In this document: in pieces, positions 21,647 through 32,231 of the stretch | Position numbering within the stretch: the first letter of the stretch is position 1 | Layout of the letters: every line of letters starts with the position of its first letter | Origin: Lederbergia citrea | GTDB taxonomy: Bacteria; Bacillota; Bacilli; Bacillales; Bacillaceae_C | Direction: 5' to 3' | Length of the DNA stretch: 64,000 bases | Assembly (NCBI RefSeq): GCF_018343525.1 | Contig: NZ_JAGYPH010000001.1 | Span: 372,001 to 436,000, forward strand | Program-made: the position numbers and the translations under genes | The notes under the pieces: model-generated | What the model was told of the DNA's origin: nothing | Database searches by the model: none | What the model saw: the letters and a program-made list of their open reading frames with translations, nothing else

Positions 21647-22126
21647 TTGGAGCAATTTTTACTTTTTATTATTATTGCTATAGTCAGCCTAATTTTTAAT
21701 CGAAAAAAGGTTGCCAACCATCAGGAACTGCGGCGACATCAAGGACGTCCAACAGCTCAGCCAGTTCAGCCTGTGCAAATGGAAAATGAACAAAGAAAAG
21801 ATTTAAACAGACCGATACCGCAGCATGATTTTCCGGATCTCAGCAAAGCACGGAATTTAAAAGAAGCAGCTGAAATTCTCGTTGCTAAGACCCAACCGAC
21901 CATTATCGAAAAAAAAGCTGAAGTGCTGACGAAAATGGAAGATTTAAAAAAAGAAGAAGAAACTTTGCGGAAAAAAGCTGTAGATATAAAAACGATGATC
22001 ACCAATACCCCAAAAGAACATATTGTTACAGAACTTCAATTTGAAGGTAACGATATTTTAAAAGGGATTGTAATGTCGGAAGTTTTAGGCCCACCCCGTG
22101 CTAAAAAGCCTTATAGGCGAATATAA
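21647..22126 (+). CDS. yqfB: Hypothetical protein of the floA operon (YqfB position)
   Basis: A 159-residue protein with one N-terminal hydrophobic segment (FLLFIIIAIVSLIF, about 4-17), then a charged, largely helical cytoplasmic part with a Glu/Lys-rich coiled coil (about 85-120). The C-terminal stretch GIVMSEVLGPPRAKKPYRR ends it. Function is unknown. It occupies the place of yqfB. The start is TTG 21647 behind AAAGGGGG; no ATG fits. The single anchor and the linkage to floA suggest a membrane-microdomain accessory role, which is inference. Confidence 0.75.
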   Translation: MEQFLLFIIIAIVSLIFNRKKVANHQELRRHQGRPTAQPVQPVQMENEQRKDLNRPIPQHDFPDLSKARNLKEAAEILVAKTQPTIIEKKAEVLTKMEDLKKEEETLRKKAVDIKTMITNTPKEHIVTELQFEGNDILKGIVMSEVLGPPRAKKPYRRI

Positions 22127-22154
22127 AGCACGGAAGATAGAAAAATTGTGATGA

Positions 22155-22201
22155 AACCCCCTTTCTACTCATACATATGAGAGGAAAGGGGGTTCTTTTT
22201 C
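22155..22201 (+). terminator. Terminator whose 3' arm is the yqfC ribosome site
   Basis: AACCCCCTTTCT (22155-22166) pairs with GGAAAGGGGGTT (22183-22194), and an inner CTCAT/ATGAG extends it to 17 pairs with one A/A mismatch. TTCTTTTTC follows and touches the yqfC ATG at 22202. It is a typical intrinsic terminator for the floA operon, and it also buries the AAAGGGGG ribosome site of yqfC. Confidence 0.85.
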
Positions 22202-22486
22202 ATGGCCAAAAAATGGGCTAATAGCTTACGAAAATGGATGGCATTAAAAATGGAACTTCCAACTGACGTAGCGATGGACCTTCCTCGAGTGACAATGGTC
22301 GGACAGCTCCACATATATATTGAGAACCATAAAGGACTCCTCGTATTTACTGACACTGAACTTAGACTTCTTTTAAAGCAAGGGCAGCTACTTGTTAAGG
22401 GAAAATCATTTGTAATCAAAACCATTCTGCCAGAAGAAATTTTACTGGAAGGCAAAATAGAAGAAGTTCATTATTTAAATGAATAG
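22202..22486 (+). CDS. yqfC: Sporulation protein YqfC
   Basis: A 94-residue protein of the YqfC/YabP-like family, a small domain found in spore-formers. Conserved features are the early WMALKMELP, then VTMVGQLHIYIENHKGLLVFTDTELRLLL and a C-terminal LEGKIEEVHYL. In B. subtilis the yqfCD pair is transcribed in the mother cell by SigE. Its ribosome site AAAGGGGG is inside the preceding terminator hairpin, so expression probably needs a transcript that starts inside or after the hairpin. A CATACATA at 22170-22177 resembles a sporulation -10, but no -35 was found. Confidence 0.9.
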   Translation: MAKKWANSLRKWMALKMELPTDVAMDLPRVTMVGQLHIYIENHKGLLVFTDTELRLLLKQGQLLVKGKSFVIKTILPEEILLEGKIEEVHYLNE

Positions 22487-22498
22487 GGAGTGGCATGA

Positions 22499-23686
22499 TT
22501 GAAAAATCAATGGCTAACATTCTTAGCGGGAAGAGTTTTGGTAAAAGCGGAAGGCAAAGGGATTGAAAGGCTGATTAATCGACTCGCTCAATCTGGCCTT
22601 ATTATATGGAAAGTTAAAAGGCAAAAATCTGGAGGTGTTCATTTTTACATTGCTCTTCCTGATGTACATAAGCTAAGGCATGCCGCACGCAAGGCAGATT
22701 GCTCCTTATCATTTCAACGTGGTGAGGGCATTCCTTTTCTATGGAAACGGACAAGGAAGAATGGTGGATTTCTTATCGGTATTTTTATGTTTTTCCTTGT
22801 GGCTGCTATACTCTCTAACATGACATGGGGAATCCATATAACAGGTGCGGATCCAGAAACTGAACATAAAATCCGGAAAGAATTAACTAATCTTGGAATT
22901 AAAGTCGGTACTTTTCACTTGCTAAGTGATAAGCCAAATACGATTCAACGTAAACTCACTGAAAGAATTGATAATATTACTTGGGTTGGTGTGGAATTGA
23001 AAGGGACAACCTATCAGTTTCAAGTTGTCCAAAAAACAGAACCGGATAAAATAGAAATGAAAAGTCCTGGCCACCTTGTAGCAACAAAAAAAGCCATCAT
23101 TGCCAATATGTTTGTTGAAAAAGGAATACCGCTCGTGAAAATTCATCAATATGTGGACAAAGGCCAGATTCTTGTATCAGGTACGATTGGTAAAGAAGAC
23201 AAACACCGGAATATATCGGCACAAGGAAAAATATGGGGCATTACTTGGTACAAGACGAGCGTGGAATACCCATTAAAAAGGACCCTCCAAGTGTATAACG
23301 GAGCAGAAAAGAGGAAACATTCGTTAAAAGCAGGGAGTGTGTCACTTCCCTTTTGGGGGTTTGGACCAAATAAATATCGCCATTCTGAAACTGAAATAAT
23401 AAACCATGATCTCTTTTTTTTAGGCTGGAAGCTGCCATTTGTTTATTCGGAAAAAACGATTCGTGAAAAAGAAGAAATGCAGCGTACGCTGACAAAAAGG
23501 GAAGCGATAGAAGCTGGAAAAATATTAGCGAAAAAAGACTTGGAAGTGAATATTCCGGCCGATGCACAGCTAGATAAAGAATATATTTTGCATGAGGAAG
23601 TTGTGAATGGTAAAGTAAAGTTAATAATAATTTTCCAAGTGATTGAAAATATTGCAATGGAAAAACCCATCATTCAAGGAGACTAA
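22499..23686 (+). CDS. yqfD: Sporulation protein YqfD
   Basis: YqfD (395 residues) is a membrane-anchored sporulation protein with an N-terminal cytoplasmic part, one transmembrane helix at about 90-108 (GGFLIGIFMFFLVAAILSNM) and a long extracytoplasmic region. Typical for the family are the IERLINRLAQSGL start and WVGVELKGTTYQFQVV. Its exact function is not known; mutants are reported as sporulation-defective. The start is TTG 22499 with AGGGAG upstream; it lies 12 bases after yqfC, in the same operon. Confidence 0.92.
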   Translation: MKNQWLTFLAGRVLVKAEGKGIERLINRLAQSGLIIWKVKRQKSGGVHFYIALPDVHKLRHAARKADCSLSFQRGEGIPFLWKRTRKNGGFLIGIFMFFLVAAILSNMTWGIHITGADPETEHKIRKELTNLGIKVGTFHLLSDKPNTIQRKLTERIDNITWVGVELKGTTYQFQVVQKTEPDKIEMKSPGHLVATKKAIIANMFVEKGIPLVKIHQYVDKGQILVSGTIGKEDKHRNISAQGKIWGITWYKTSVEYPLKRTLQVYNGAEKRKHSLKAGSVSLPFWGFGPNKYRHSETEIINHDLFFLGWKLPFVYSEKTIREKEEMQRTLTKREAIEAGKILAKKDLEVNIPADAQLDKEYILHEEVVNGKVKLIIIFQVIENIAMEKPIIQGD

Positions 23687-23689
23687 CGC

Positions 23690-24664
23690 ATGTCAGAAGA
23701 AATTACGACAACAAAGATCGATTTGGAAAACGCTGATGAAGCATTTGTTTTGTTTGGAAATGCGGATATCAATTTAAAGATTCTCGAAGAACAATTTGAT
23801 GTAACTATTGTAACACGCGGGGAAACAGTCAATGTTTCCGGAACGGCTTCCGATGTCGGTCAGGCAGAAGAAACGCTTAAATCTCTGCTTATGGTCATAA
23901 GAAAAGGGATTCATATAGGAGAGCGAGATGTTGAATACGCATCTAAAATGGCCAAGCATGACAGAATAGAATCTTTTTCGGAACTTTTCGATGAGGAAAT
24001 TGCCCGTAATACAAAGGGTAAAGCGATTAGAGTAAAAACATTGGGACAGCGTCAATATATAGATGCAATCAGGAAAAAGGATCTTGTATTCGGGATTGGT
24101 CCTGCAGGTACAGGAAAAACCTATCTTGCCGTTGTCATGGCCGTTAATGCACTGAAGAATAATGTCGTCAATAAAATTATTCTTACACGGCCAGCGGTAG
24201 AAGCTGGAGAAAGTCTTGGATTTCTTCCAGGAGATTTGAAAGAAAAGGTTGACCCGTATTTGAGACCTTTATACGATGCACTACACGATGTACTGGGAGC
24301 TGAGCATACACAACGTCTGATTGATCGAGAAACAATCGAAATCGCTCCGCTTGCATATATGAGGGGAAGAACATTAGATGATGCATTTGTGATCTTAGAT
24401 GAAGCTCAAAATACGACACAAGCACAAATGAAAATGTTCCTTACCAGACTTGGATTCGGATCGAAAATGGTGATTACAGGAGACTCAACACAGGTTGACT
24501 TGCCAAAAGGGGCTAGATCTGGTTTGATGGCGGCTGAAATTATCTTAAACGGCGTTTCAGGTGTTTCTTTTATTCACCTTAATCAAAGTGATGTTGTTCG
24601 TCATCCTCTTGTTGCACGCATTATTGAAGCATATGAACGAAATGATACGCTACCCGGACAATAA
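23690..24664 (+). CDS. phoH: PhoH-like ATPase
   Basis: The 324-residue protein has a KH-like N-terminal domain (about 15-100) and the PhoH ATPase core with Walker A GPAGTGKT at 137-144 and Walker B FVILDEAQN near 228-236. PhoH is a predicted RNA-associated ATPase/helicase. Its linkage with ybeY, era and other ribosome maturation genes is widespread and points to RNA metabolism. It starts three bases after the yqfD stop and has AAGGAG as ribosome site. Confidence 0.94.
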   Translation: MSEEITTTKIDLENADEAFVLFGNADINLKILEEQFDVTIVTRGETVNVSGTASDVGQAEETLKSLLMVIRKGIHIGERDVEYASKMAKHDRIESFSELFDEEIARNTKGKAIRVKTLGQRQYIDAIRKKDLVFGIGPAGTGKTYLAVVMAVNALKNNVVNKIILTRPAVEAGESLGFLPGDLKEKVDPYLRPLYDALHDVLGAEHTQRLIDRETIEIAPLAYMRGRTLDDAFVILDEAQNTTQAQMKMFLTRLGFGSKMVITGDSTQVDLPKGARSGLMAAEIILNGVSGVSFIHLNQSDVVRHPLVARIIEAYERNDTLPGQ

Positions 24665-24690
24665 GCTCCGGGTATTTTTAATTTTTTTTG
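24651..24690 (+). terminator. Terminator overlapping the phoH stop codon
   Basis: TACCCGGA (24651-24658) pairs with TCCGGGTA (24667-24674), then TTTTTAATTTTTTTT. The phoH stop codon is in the loop, so the hairpin begins in the coding end. Confidence 0.9.
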
Positions 24691-24841
24691 GGTTTGAATC
24701 AGCGAGAAAGCATCTACAGCTCTAGAAAACTTCTGTTTTTATTATTTTCTGATAAAATAGGAGTGTATTAAACTAAAAAAACTGATATTATTTAAAATAA
24801 AGCTATTTAGTGACAACAATTACACTTGTATGGGGGATTAT

Positions 24842-27052
24842 ATGGACTTTTTAGCATATATAAGCAAAATCCGCTCTTTCCTTAGCTACAAAGTTTTTAC
24901 CAGTCTAATATATTTCATACTAGCTTTATTATTATTTGGAATACTTTATCATAATATGAAACCTGAAACATATGATATGGAACTTTTCTCCGTTGCGGAT
25001 AAAACGATACGTTCGCCTAAAACAATTGAAGACGAATTAAAGACAAAGGAAGAACGGGAAAATGCAGCAGAGGCAGTCGATAATGCATATGTTTTTAAAA
25101 AGGAAATGGCGCAAAATAGGGTGTCATTAATTGCATCGATATTTGACTTTGTGAAAGAAACCAATCTAGAATCCATTAGATTACCGGGAAAAAATGAAAA
25201 GGAACAAGGGAAAGGCGAAAAGGTAGAAGAAAAAAAAGGTGATGCAGCTTCAGCATTGGAAAACAGGTTGAAATTATTGAAAACTAAATTGACTGCGAAT
25301 GTTACAGAAGATGTTACCAATTCCATTTCCGATCAAATATTAATATCATTACTACAAGCAGACGCATTGCAATTACAAAATTTGAAGGACATTGTTGTCC
25401 ACCAGGTTGAAGCAGCAATGAACGAAAAGATTCGTGAGGATATGACTGAAGTAGCAAAAATGGCAATAGCGGATAAAATCAAAGCGACAGGTCTTCCTAA
25501 AGATCTAGCTGATGCAGCTTCAGAATTAGGGCAATATGCGATTGTAGCCAACGAATTATATGATGAATCTCTAACGGAGGAAAGAAGAAAACAGGCAATG
25601 GAAGATGTGGAGCCAATTAAAATACTCCAAGGGCAAATCATTGTGCAGGAAGGACATTTAATCGATAGAGAAACATATAGACAACTTGAAATGCTAGGAT
25701 TACTTAAAAGCAATCCGACTTTAAAACCTTTAGTAGGTTTAGGAATATTTATTGTCCTTGTAATTGGAACGTTGTATATTTATTTATCCCGATTAACTTT
25801 ACCCGAGGAAAAAAAGCAAAGTCACTTACTGCTTCTAAGCCTAATCTTTATTTTATCATTAATTATTATGAAAATAATTGGATTGATGGAAAAGGCAAAC
25901 TTAAATGAAATTGCATACATATTTCCCGCTGCACTAGCTCCTATGCTCGTAAAAATTATGATAAACGAACGGTTTGCTTTAATTATGACAATTATTCTGG
26001 CAGCATGTGGAAGTATTGTATTCCACGATGGAATTACGAGTACAATAGATGTAGAAATAGCAGTTTATATTTTATTTAGCGGCTTGGCGGGCGTGCTATT
26101 TCTTTCCGGAAGAAATGAAAGAAGTCATATTTTAACTGCGGGATTATTTGTTTCAGGAATTAATATTTTGCTTATATTTTTTCTTAGTTTAATTGGAAGT
26201 GGTCAGTTTACTGCAACAGAGTATTTTTATTATGGTCTGTACTCGGTTGTTTCCGGACTCCTTTCAGCCATATTTACAATCGGACTGCTGCCATTTTTTG
26301 AAGCAGGTTTTGGGATATTATCTACGATGAGATTGATTGAGCTTTCTAATCCGAATCACCCACTGTTAAAGAAACTTTTAACAGAAACGCCTGGAACATA
26401 TCACCATAGTGTGATGGTTGCAAATTTAGCTGAATCTGCTTGTGAAGCCATAGGTGCAAATGGTCTTCTAGCGAGGGTAGGATGTTATTATCATGATGTA
26501 GGTAAAACAAAACGCCCTCCATTTTTCATTGAAAATCAAATTAATATTCAAAACCCACATGATCGGCTGCCGCCGGAGACAAGTAAGGATATCATTATTG
26601 CCCATACAGCTGATGGAGCAGCAGAGCTCCGAAGACATAAGCTGCCAAAAGAGATCGTTGATATTGCAGAACAACACCACGGAACTAGTTTACTTAAATA
26701 TTTTTATTTTAAAGCTAAAAAAGCCAATGAAGGTATTTCAGAACATGATTATCGCTATCCGGGACCGAAGCCCCAAACGAAAGAAAATGCTGTCATCAGC
26801 CTTGCGGATAGTGTCGAAGCGGCGGTGCGGTCAATGGCCAATCCTACCCCTGAGGAAATACGCTCACTCGTCCATGCTATTGCACAAGACAAGCTGCTAG
26901 ATGGACAGTTTAATGAGTGCGACCTCACATTAAAAGAAATTGAGCTTGTAAAAGAAACATTTTGTGAAACATTAAACGGCATATTTCATTCTAGAATTGA
27001 GTATCCTGATTTTAAACAACAGAAGGTGATACGTGATGGTACTACAAATTGA
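24842..27052 (+). CDS. pgpH: PgpH, cyclic-di-AMP phosphodiesterase (7TMR-HD family)
   Basis: PgpH hydrolyses c-di-AMP to pApA. The 736-residue protein has one N-terminal membrane helix (about 17-38), a large extracellular 7TMR-HDED region (to about 290), seven membrane helices (about 300-480), and a cytoplasmic HD domain with [13 protein letters not shown] and [12 protein letters not shown] carrying the metal-binding histidines and HD pair. ATG 24842 is used because GGGGGA lies five bases upstream; ATG 24830 has none. The overlap with ybeY suggests a phosphodiesterase-ribosome maturation operon. Confidence 0.94.
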   Translation: MDFLAYISKIRSFLSYKVFTSLIYFILALLLFGILYHNMKPETYDMELFSVADKTIRSPKTIEDELKTKEERENAAEAVDNAYVFKKEMAQNRVSLIASIFDFVKETNLESIRLPGKNEKEQGKGEKVEEKKGDAASALENRLKLLKTKLTANVTEDVTNSISDQILISLLQADALQLQNLKDIVVHQVEAAMNEKIREDMTEVAKMAIADKIKATGLPKDLADAASELGQYAIVANELYDESLTEERRKQAMEDVEPIKILQGQIIVQEGHLIDRETYRQLEMLGLLKSNPTLKPLVGLGIFIVLVIGTLYIYLSRLTLPEEKKQSHLLLLSLIFILSLIIMKIIGLMEKANLNEIAYIFPAALAPMLVKIMINERFALIMTIILAACGSIVFHDGITSTIDVEIAVYILFSGLAGVLFLSGRNERSHILTAGLFVSGINILLIFFLSLIGSGQFTATEYFYYGLYSVVSGLLSAIFTIGLLPFFEAGFGILSTMRLIELSNPNHPLLKKLLTETPGTYHHSVMVANLAESACEAIGANGLLARVGCYYHDVGKTKRPPFFIENQINIQNPHDRLPPETSKDIIIAHTADGAAELRRHKLPKEIVDIAEQHHGTSLLKYFYFKAKKANEGISEHDYRYPGPKPQTKENAVISLADSVEAAVRSMANPTPEEIRSLVHAIAQDKLLDGQFNECDLTLKEIELVKETFCETLNGIFHSRIEYPDFKQQKVIRDGTTN

Positions 27053-27506
27053 TTTAATTGATGAAACGAAAGAATTATCTAATCTTGACCTTGAGTTTAT
27101 TGAGAACCTCTTGGGCTATGCAGCAGCTAAAGAACAAATAGATGATGGAACCGAATTATCGGTCACATTTGTTACAAATGAAAATATTCAGGAAATTAAT
27201 AAAACGTATCGGGGAAAAGACCAGCCTACAGATGTTATTTCTTTCGCGTTAGAAGAAATCGGTGAAGATGAAATAGAAATAAAAGGTGTTCACATTCCTC
27301 GAATCCTTGGTGATATTATCATTTCCGTTGAAAAGGCTCAGGAGCAAGCAGAAGAGTATGGGCATTCATTTAAACGAGAACTTGGTTTTCTAGCTATTCA
27401 TGGATTTTTGCATTTACTTGGGTATGACCATATGAATGAAAATGATGAAAAGCGAATGTTTGCAAGACAAACCGAAATACTTGATGGATACGGCCTTGAA
27501 AGATAA
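27036..27506 (+). CDS. ybeY: Endoribonuclease YbeY
   Basis: YbeY is a zinc endoribonuclease needed for 16S rRNA 3' maturation and ribosome quality control. The 156-residue protein has the metal motif [11 protein letters not shown] with His122, His126 and His132, and upstream [14 protein letters not shown] 27036 follows AAGGTGA; the overlapping GTG at 27033 is less likely. It overlaps pgpH by 17 bases and dgkA by 23. Confidence 0.95.
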   Translation: MVLQIDLIDETKELSNLDLEFIENLLGYAAAKEQIDDGTELSVTFVTNENIQEINKTYRGKDQPTDVISFALEEIGEDEIEIKGVHIPRILGDIIISVEKAQEQAEEYGHSFKRELGFLAIHGFLHLLGYDHMNENDEKRMFARQTEILDGYGLER

Positions 27507-27879
27507 CCGAACTTTTTCGATAAAACGGGTTGCTCGTTCATTTAAATATGCTTTTCATGGGCTGAAATACGCAGCTAAGTCAGAGAGAAATTTCCAAATA
27601 CATCTTACTACTGCTTTGCTAGTAACAGTTTGTGCCAGTATCTTAAATATTAACAAAATGGAATGGTTATTTATCTTCGTCTCTATATTTGGTGTGATTG
27701 CCCTTGAACTTGTCAATTCCGCTCTTGAACGTGTAGTTGATTTAGCAACAGATGAAATCAAACCTTTGGCTAAACAAGCAAAAGATCTTGCTGCAGCAGC
27801 GGTGCTTATGTATGCACTTATGGCAGCTATAATCGGAGTAGTGATTTTAGGTCCAAAGCTTTTACATATGATTTATTAA
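27484..27879 (+). CDS. dgkA: Undecaprenol/diacylglycerol kinase (DgkA)
   Basis: DgkA in Bacillus phosphorylates undecaprenol, recycling the lipid carrier of cell wall synthesis, and is reported to affect sporulation. The roughly 131-residue protein has the expected three membrane segments and the conserved [11 protein letters not shown] and active-site helix [17 protein letters not shown]. The start is uncertain: ATG 27484 has no clear ribosome site, and TTG 27496 is an alternative. Translation is probably coupled to ybeY, which it overlaps. Confidence 0.92.
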   Translation: MDTALKDNRTFSIKRVARSFKYAFHGLKYAAKSERNFQIHLTTALLVTVCASILNINKMEWLFIFVSIFGVIALELVNSALERVVDLATDEIKPLAKQAKDLAAAAVLMYALMAAIIGVVILGPKLLHMIY

Positions 27880-27903
27880 CATGCTGCCTTTTTAGGCAGT
27901 TAG

Positions 27904-27945
27904 ATTGTCGAGAAAGGTTATATTTCTCGGCAATTTTTCATTTTT
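27904..27945 (+). terminator. Terminator after dgkA
   Basis: ATTGTCGAGAAA (27904-27915) pairs with TTTCTCGGCAAT (27923-27934), one G-U pair, followed by TTTTTCATTTTTT. It ends the pgpH-ybeY-dgkA operon. Confidence 0.88.
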
Positions 27946-27965
27946 TGATGGTCTCTTCTGACCGG

Positions 27966-28101
27966 CCTGTTGATTTCCGCTCCGGGCACTCGCTTTCCGC
28001 GGGGAGGTCCGGGAGCCTCCTCGGCGCTTTTGGCGCCTGCGGGGTCTCCCGTGACCTCTCAATCCCGCAGGAGTCGAGTGCCCTCCGCTCCAATCAACAG
28101 G
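27966..28101. repeat. 136-base nested palindromic repeat (Bacillus-type)
   Basis: GC-rich element whose two halves fold on each other. CCTGTTGATT at the left end pairs with AATCAACAGG at the right. Further in, GGGCACTCG pairs with CGAGTGCCC, GCGGG with CCCGC, GAGGTC with GACCTC, GGGAG with CTCCC, and GGCGC with GCGCC around TTTTG. The octamer TCCGCTCC occurs in both arms in the same direction, so it cannot pair and would form a symmetric internal loop. From memory, repeats of this kind are dispersed between genes in Bacillus. Open frames across it look like repeat artefacts. Confidence 0.8.
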
Positions 28102-28114
28102 GATGCGTATCAAC

Positions 28115-28323
28115 CTAAGTATTGCAACACACTTTATCTAACCTTGCTAAGTGTGTTGCAATCTTTTTTATATTTTGACAGGATGTAGTAAGGAGAGCCT
28201 GTTCACCTGCGTTCTTTAATCCCCTTAACCGCAAAAGCGAAGCCCATGTAGCTCTTTTGAGTCTGCGAAACTTCGCTCAATTTTTTCCTTTCTAAATTTA
28301 TAAAGCATTTTGGTTCTTGTCAT
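28115..28323 (-). pseudogene. Truncated, frameshifted IS1182-family transposase C-terminus
   Basis: Reading the minus strand from 28323 gives MTRTKMLYKFRKEKIERSF, then ADSKELHGLRFC. After one missing base near 28228 it continues RLRGLKNAGEQALLT, then TSCQNIKKIATHLARL, and stops at TAG (28115-28117). This is the conserved C-terminal end of IS1182-type DDE transposases as I know them (ERSFADAKELHGLRY, LLTAACQNMKKIATHLARL). The catalytic N-terminal part is absent, so only about 69 codons remain. A 14-pair inverted repeat near its 3' end (28121-28134 with 28149-28162) lies in the coding part. Confidence 0.85.
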
Positions 28324-28410
28324 CATTTTCCATCACCTCATGGTCCGTCTTACTTTCCATTATAAAAATGAATGATTAAACAGAAAAGTAAAATGTGGAA
28401 TTTTAGTGTT

Positions 28411-28521
28411 TTGGAGAAGCGTCCGCTCGCCCCGCGGAAAGCGAGCGTTAAGCTTCGGAAAACCTGCTCTATCCTGGAATTGTCTTATGCTTGTCGGGAC
28501 TGACCAAGGCGCTTCCGCTTT
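28411..28521. repeat. Second intergenic palindromic repeat
   Basis: Ends GAAGCG (28416-28421) and CGCTTC (28510-28515) are inverted. Inside is a hairpin CGCTCGC/GCGAGCG (28424-28430 with 28441-28447) around CCCCGCGGAAA-type sequence. The right part, read on the minus strand, is AAAGCGGAAGCGCCTTGGTC followed by CCGACAAGCATAAGACA. This resembles, from memory, a dispersed Bacillus intergenic repeat. Together with the IS remnant and the element at 27966-28101 it fills the dgkA-cdd gap. Confidence 0.55.
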
Positions 28522-28645
28522 AATATTTGAAAGTCCTCGATGAGTACGATAAAATACTTTCACAGTGTTAGTTAAAATGGGTGAAAAAATTAAATTATCA
28601 AAAAACTTTTCGGTATTTGATAACTTTTTACTGTAAATGTAGTAA

Positions 28646-29990
<1,345 letters not shown>

Positions 29991-30093
29991 GGAAAAATAA
30001 TCATTAACAAATTTTACGCAGTATTGTCTCAGTCCTTGGTGCAAAAAATACTATTGTAAGTGAATTTCAAACACATGGAAGGGCGGGATTGAA

Positions 30094-30231
30094 ATGTATG
30101 AATTCACGTGGAAAGTTTTTAAGGAGACAGGTAGTGTTGATACTTACTTGCTTCTAAAGGAACTTGAAAAGGAAGAACATATCAATATTCTGCCGCTTGT
30201 GGAAAATTCGAGCGAAGTAGAAATCCAGTGA
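30094..30231 (+). CDS. yqzL: YqzL-type short protein
   Basis: A 45-residue protein beginning MYEFTWKVFKETGSVDTYLL with a following KELEKEE. It matches the small YqzL family in both sequence and place (between era and recO). No function is known. The ATG follows GGAAGGGCGGGA. The C-terminal third is not conserved in my memory of the family. Confidence 0.82.
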   Translation: MYEFTWKVFKETGSVDTYLLLKELEKEEHINILPLVENSSEVEIQ

Positions 30232-30294
30232 CTTGAAGGTTATTGCTGTACCCCGGAATGCAGTCAACTGCTGTGAAAGGGGATATGATTGTAT

Positions 30295-31047
30295 ATGATG
30301 AACAAGTGCGAAGGCATTGTCATTCGTGCGACTGATTACGGGGAATCCAATAAGATCGTTACCATTTACAGCAGAGAAGCTGGGAAAATTGCAGCCATGG
30401 CGAGAGGGGCGAAAAAACCAAGCAGCCGGCTTGCCAGCGTATCCCAGCTCTTTACATACGGATATTTTTTGATTCAAGGTGGTCGAGGGCTTGGGACGAT
30501 GCAACAGGCTGAAATGATTTCTTCTTTCAGATCGATTCGAGAAGACATATTTAAAACTGCATATGCTTCTTATGTTGTAGATTTGCTTGATAAAGGCACC
30601 GGGGAAAAAGAAAGCAATCCGTTCTTATTTGAACTTGTATATCAAACACTGCACTATATAAACGAGGATTTTGATCCGGATATCGTAACAAATATATTTG
30701 AAATGAAAATGCTCAGTGTTCTTGGGCTTTACCCGGAAATGAATCATTGTGCTATTTGTGCCAACACTGAAGCTCAATTTGGCTTTTCAATTAAGGAAAA
30801 CGGGTTGATTTGCCATCAATGTTTTGAAAAAGATCCACATTTTTTTCCACTTTCGCAAAATGCCGTGAAATTATTAAGGCTGTTTTATTTTTTTGATATT
30901 GGACGACTTGGTTCCATATCAGTCAAGCCTGAAACAAAAAAAGAATTAAAAGAGGTCATTTCATTGTATTACGATGAATACTCGGGCTTATACCTTAAAT
31001 CGAAACGCTTTCTAGACCAATTAGATATACTGAAAGATCAACTTTAA
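30295..31047 (+). CDS. recO: DNA repair protein RecO
   Basis: RecO loads RecA on SSB-coated single strands together with RecR and anneals strands. The 250-residue protein has the N-terminal OB fold ([19 protein letters not shown]), an alpha-helical middle, and a zinc finger with C152, C155, C173 and C176. I chose ATG 30295 by alignment with the usual start (M-x-x-KCEGIV); TTG 30289 is better spaced from AAAGGGGA and is an alternative. Confidence 0.95.
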   Translation: MMNKCEGIVIRATDYGESNKIVTIYSREAGKIAAMARGAKKPSSRLASVSQLFTYGYFLIQGGRGLGTMQQAEMISSFRSIREDIFKTAYASYVVDLLDKGTGEKESNPFLFELVYQTLHYINEDFDPDIVTNIFEMKMLSVLGLYPEMNHCAICANTEAQFGFSIKENGLICHQCFEKDPHFFPLSQNAVKLLRLFYFFDIGRLGSISVKPETKKELKEVISLYYDEYSGLYLKSKRFLDQLDILKDQL

Positions 31048-31048
31048 T

Positions 31049-31077
31049 TTGACAAACTGCTTTAATTAAGCTATTTT
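31049..31077 (+). promoter_or_regulatory. SigA promoter of the glyQS T-box transcript
   Basis: TTGACA (31049-31054), 17-base spacer, TATTTT (31072-31077), directly before the T-box leader and just past the recO stop. Confidence 0.7.
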
Positions 31078-31099
31078 TTTGTATAAGCATAAAAACAAA

Positions 31100-31312
31100 A
31101 TAATCTAGCTGCAAAGAAAGAGAAGAGTATTTGAGTATAACTCCATTTTAGCGAGCCCGGGACAGTGTAAGCCGGTGTATGGAACATCAAAGAAGGCACT
31201 CCGGAGCAGCAAATCACAAAGTTGGCCGTTTTTACGGCAATTAGGGTGGAACCGCGGGTTAACTCTCGTCCCTATGCTTAAAAAATAAGCATAGGGACGA
31301 GAGTTTTTTATT
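31100..31312 (+). promoter_or_regulatory. Glycine T-box riboswitch
   Basis: This leader senses uncharged tRNA-Gly. It contains the stem I elements (AGAGAAGAGTA near 31118), a likely specifier codon GGC at 31195-31197, the T-box core AGGGTGGAACCGCGG at 31243-31257 that pairs with the tRNA CCA end, and a terminator at 31261-31305. The last is a 20-pair stem with loop AAAAA followed by TTTTTA. When tRNA-Gly is uncharged, the antiterminator forms and glyQS is transcribed. Confidence 0.96.
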
Positions 31313-31334
31313 TATTTATGAAGGGATGAACGAA

Positions 31335-32231
31335 ATGAATATCCAAGAAATGATTTTGGCATTACAAAAACATTGGTCAGACTACGGCTGTATTCTGATG
31401 CAAGCATATGATGTTGAAAAAGGGGCGGGTACCATGAGCCCATATACTTTTTTAAGAGCAATTGGTCCAGAGCCGTGGAATGTTGCTTATGTTGAGCCCT
31501 CCCGACGCCCGGCTGATGGTCGTTATGGTGAAAACCCAAATCGCTTATACCAGCATCACCAATTCCAAGTTATCATGAAACCATCACCAGATAATATTCA
31601 AGAAATGTATTTAGATTCGTTAAAAGTGCTTGGAATCGATCCTTTAGAGCATGATATTCGTTTTGTAGAAGATAACTGGGAAAACCCTTCACTAGGATGT
31701 GCAGGACTTGGATGGGAAGTTTGGCTTGACGGCATGGAAGTCACGCAATTTACTTATTTTCAACAAGTAGGCGGCCTGGATTGCAAGCCGGTCTCAGTTG
31801 AATTAACATACGGTATCGAAAGACTTGCCTCTTATATTCAAGATAAAGAAAATGTTTTTGACTTAGAATGGACAGAAGGATTTACCGTTCGTGATATTTT
31901 TTATCAACCAGAATACGAACATTCTAAATATGCTTTTGAAACGTCTAATCAGGAAATGCTTTTTAATTTGTTCACTACTTATGAAACTGAAGCAAAGAAA
32001 CAAATGGAATCAGGGCTTGTACATCCCGCCTATGATTATATTTTAAAATGTTCCCATGTTTTTAATCTTCTTGACGCTAAAGGGGCTATTTCTGTCACAG
32101 AAAGAACAGCTTATATTGGCAGAATGAGAAGCATGGCACGGCAAGTAGCCAAAACCTTTTACGAGGAACGGGAGAAACTTGGTTTTCCAATCTTAAACCA
32201 ACTCAAAAAGGAGGAAGCCGGTAATGAATAA
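31335..32231 (+). CDS. glyQ: Glycyl-tRNA synthetase alpha subunit
   Basis: The alpha subunit holds the aminoacylation core of the bacterial alpha2beta2 glycyl-tRNA synthetase. The 298-residue protein shows [39 protein letters not shown] and [24 protein letters not shown] 31335 is nine bases from GAAGGG; ATG 31326 touches it. Controlled by the upstream T-box. Confidence 0.97.
   Translation: MNIQEMILALQKHWSDYGCILMQAYDVEKGAGTMSPYTFLRAIGPEPWNVAYVEPSRRPADGRYGENPNRLYQHHQFQVIMKPSPDNIQEMYLDSLKVLGIDPLEHDIRFVEDNWENPSLGCAGLGWEVWLDGMEVTQFTYFQQVGGLDCKPVSVELTYGIERLASYIQDKENVFDLEWTEGFTVRDIFYQPEYEHSKYAFETSNQEMLFNLFTTYETEAKKQMESGLVHPAYDYILKCSHVFNLLDAKGAISVTERTAYIGRMRSMARQVAKTFYEEREKLGFPILNQLKKEEAGNE

Noticed and set aside
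28121..28170. A perfect 14-pair hairpin followed by CTTTTTT, at first read as a terminator
   Set aside because: It lies inside the 3' coding end of the IS1182-like remnant (CQNIKKIATHLARL is encoded across it), so it is part of the element; any terminator role is secondary.
27892..28188. Open frames on both strands over the GC-rich repeat (72-73 codons)
   Set aside because: They are Arg/Gly/Pro-rich artefacts of the palindrome with no ribosome site or family pattern.
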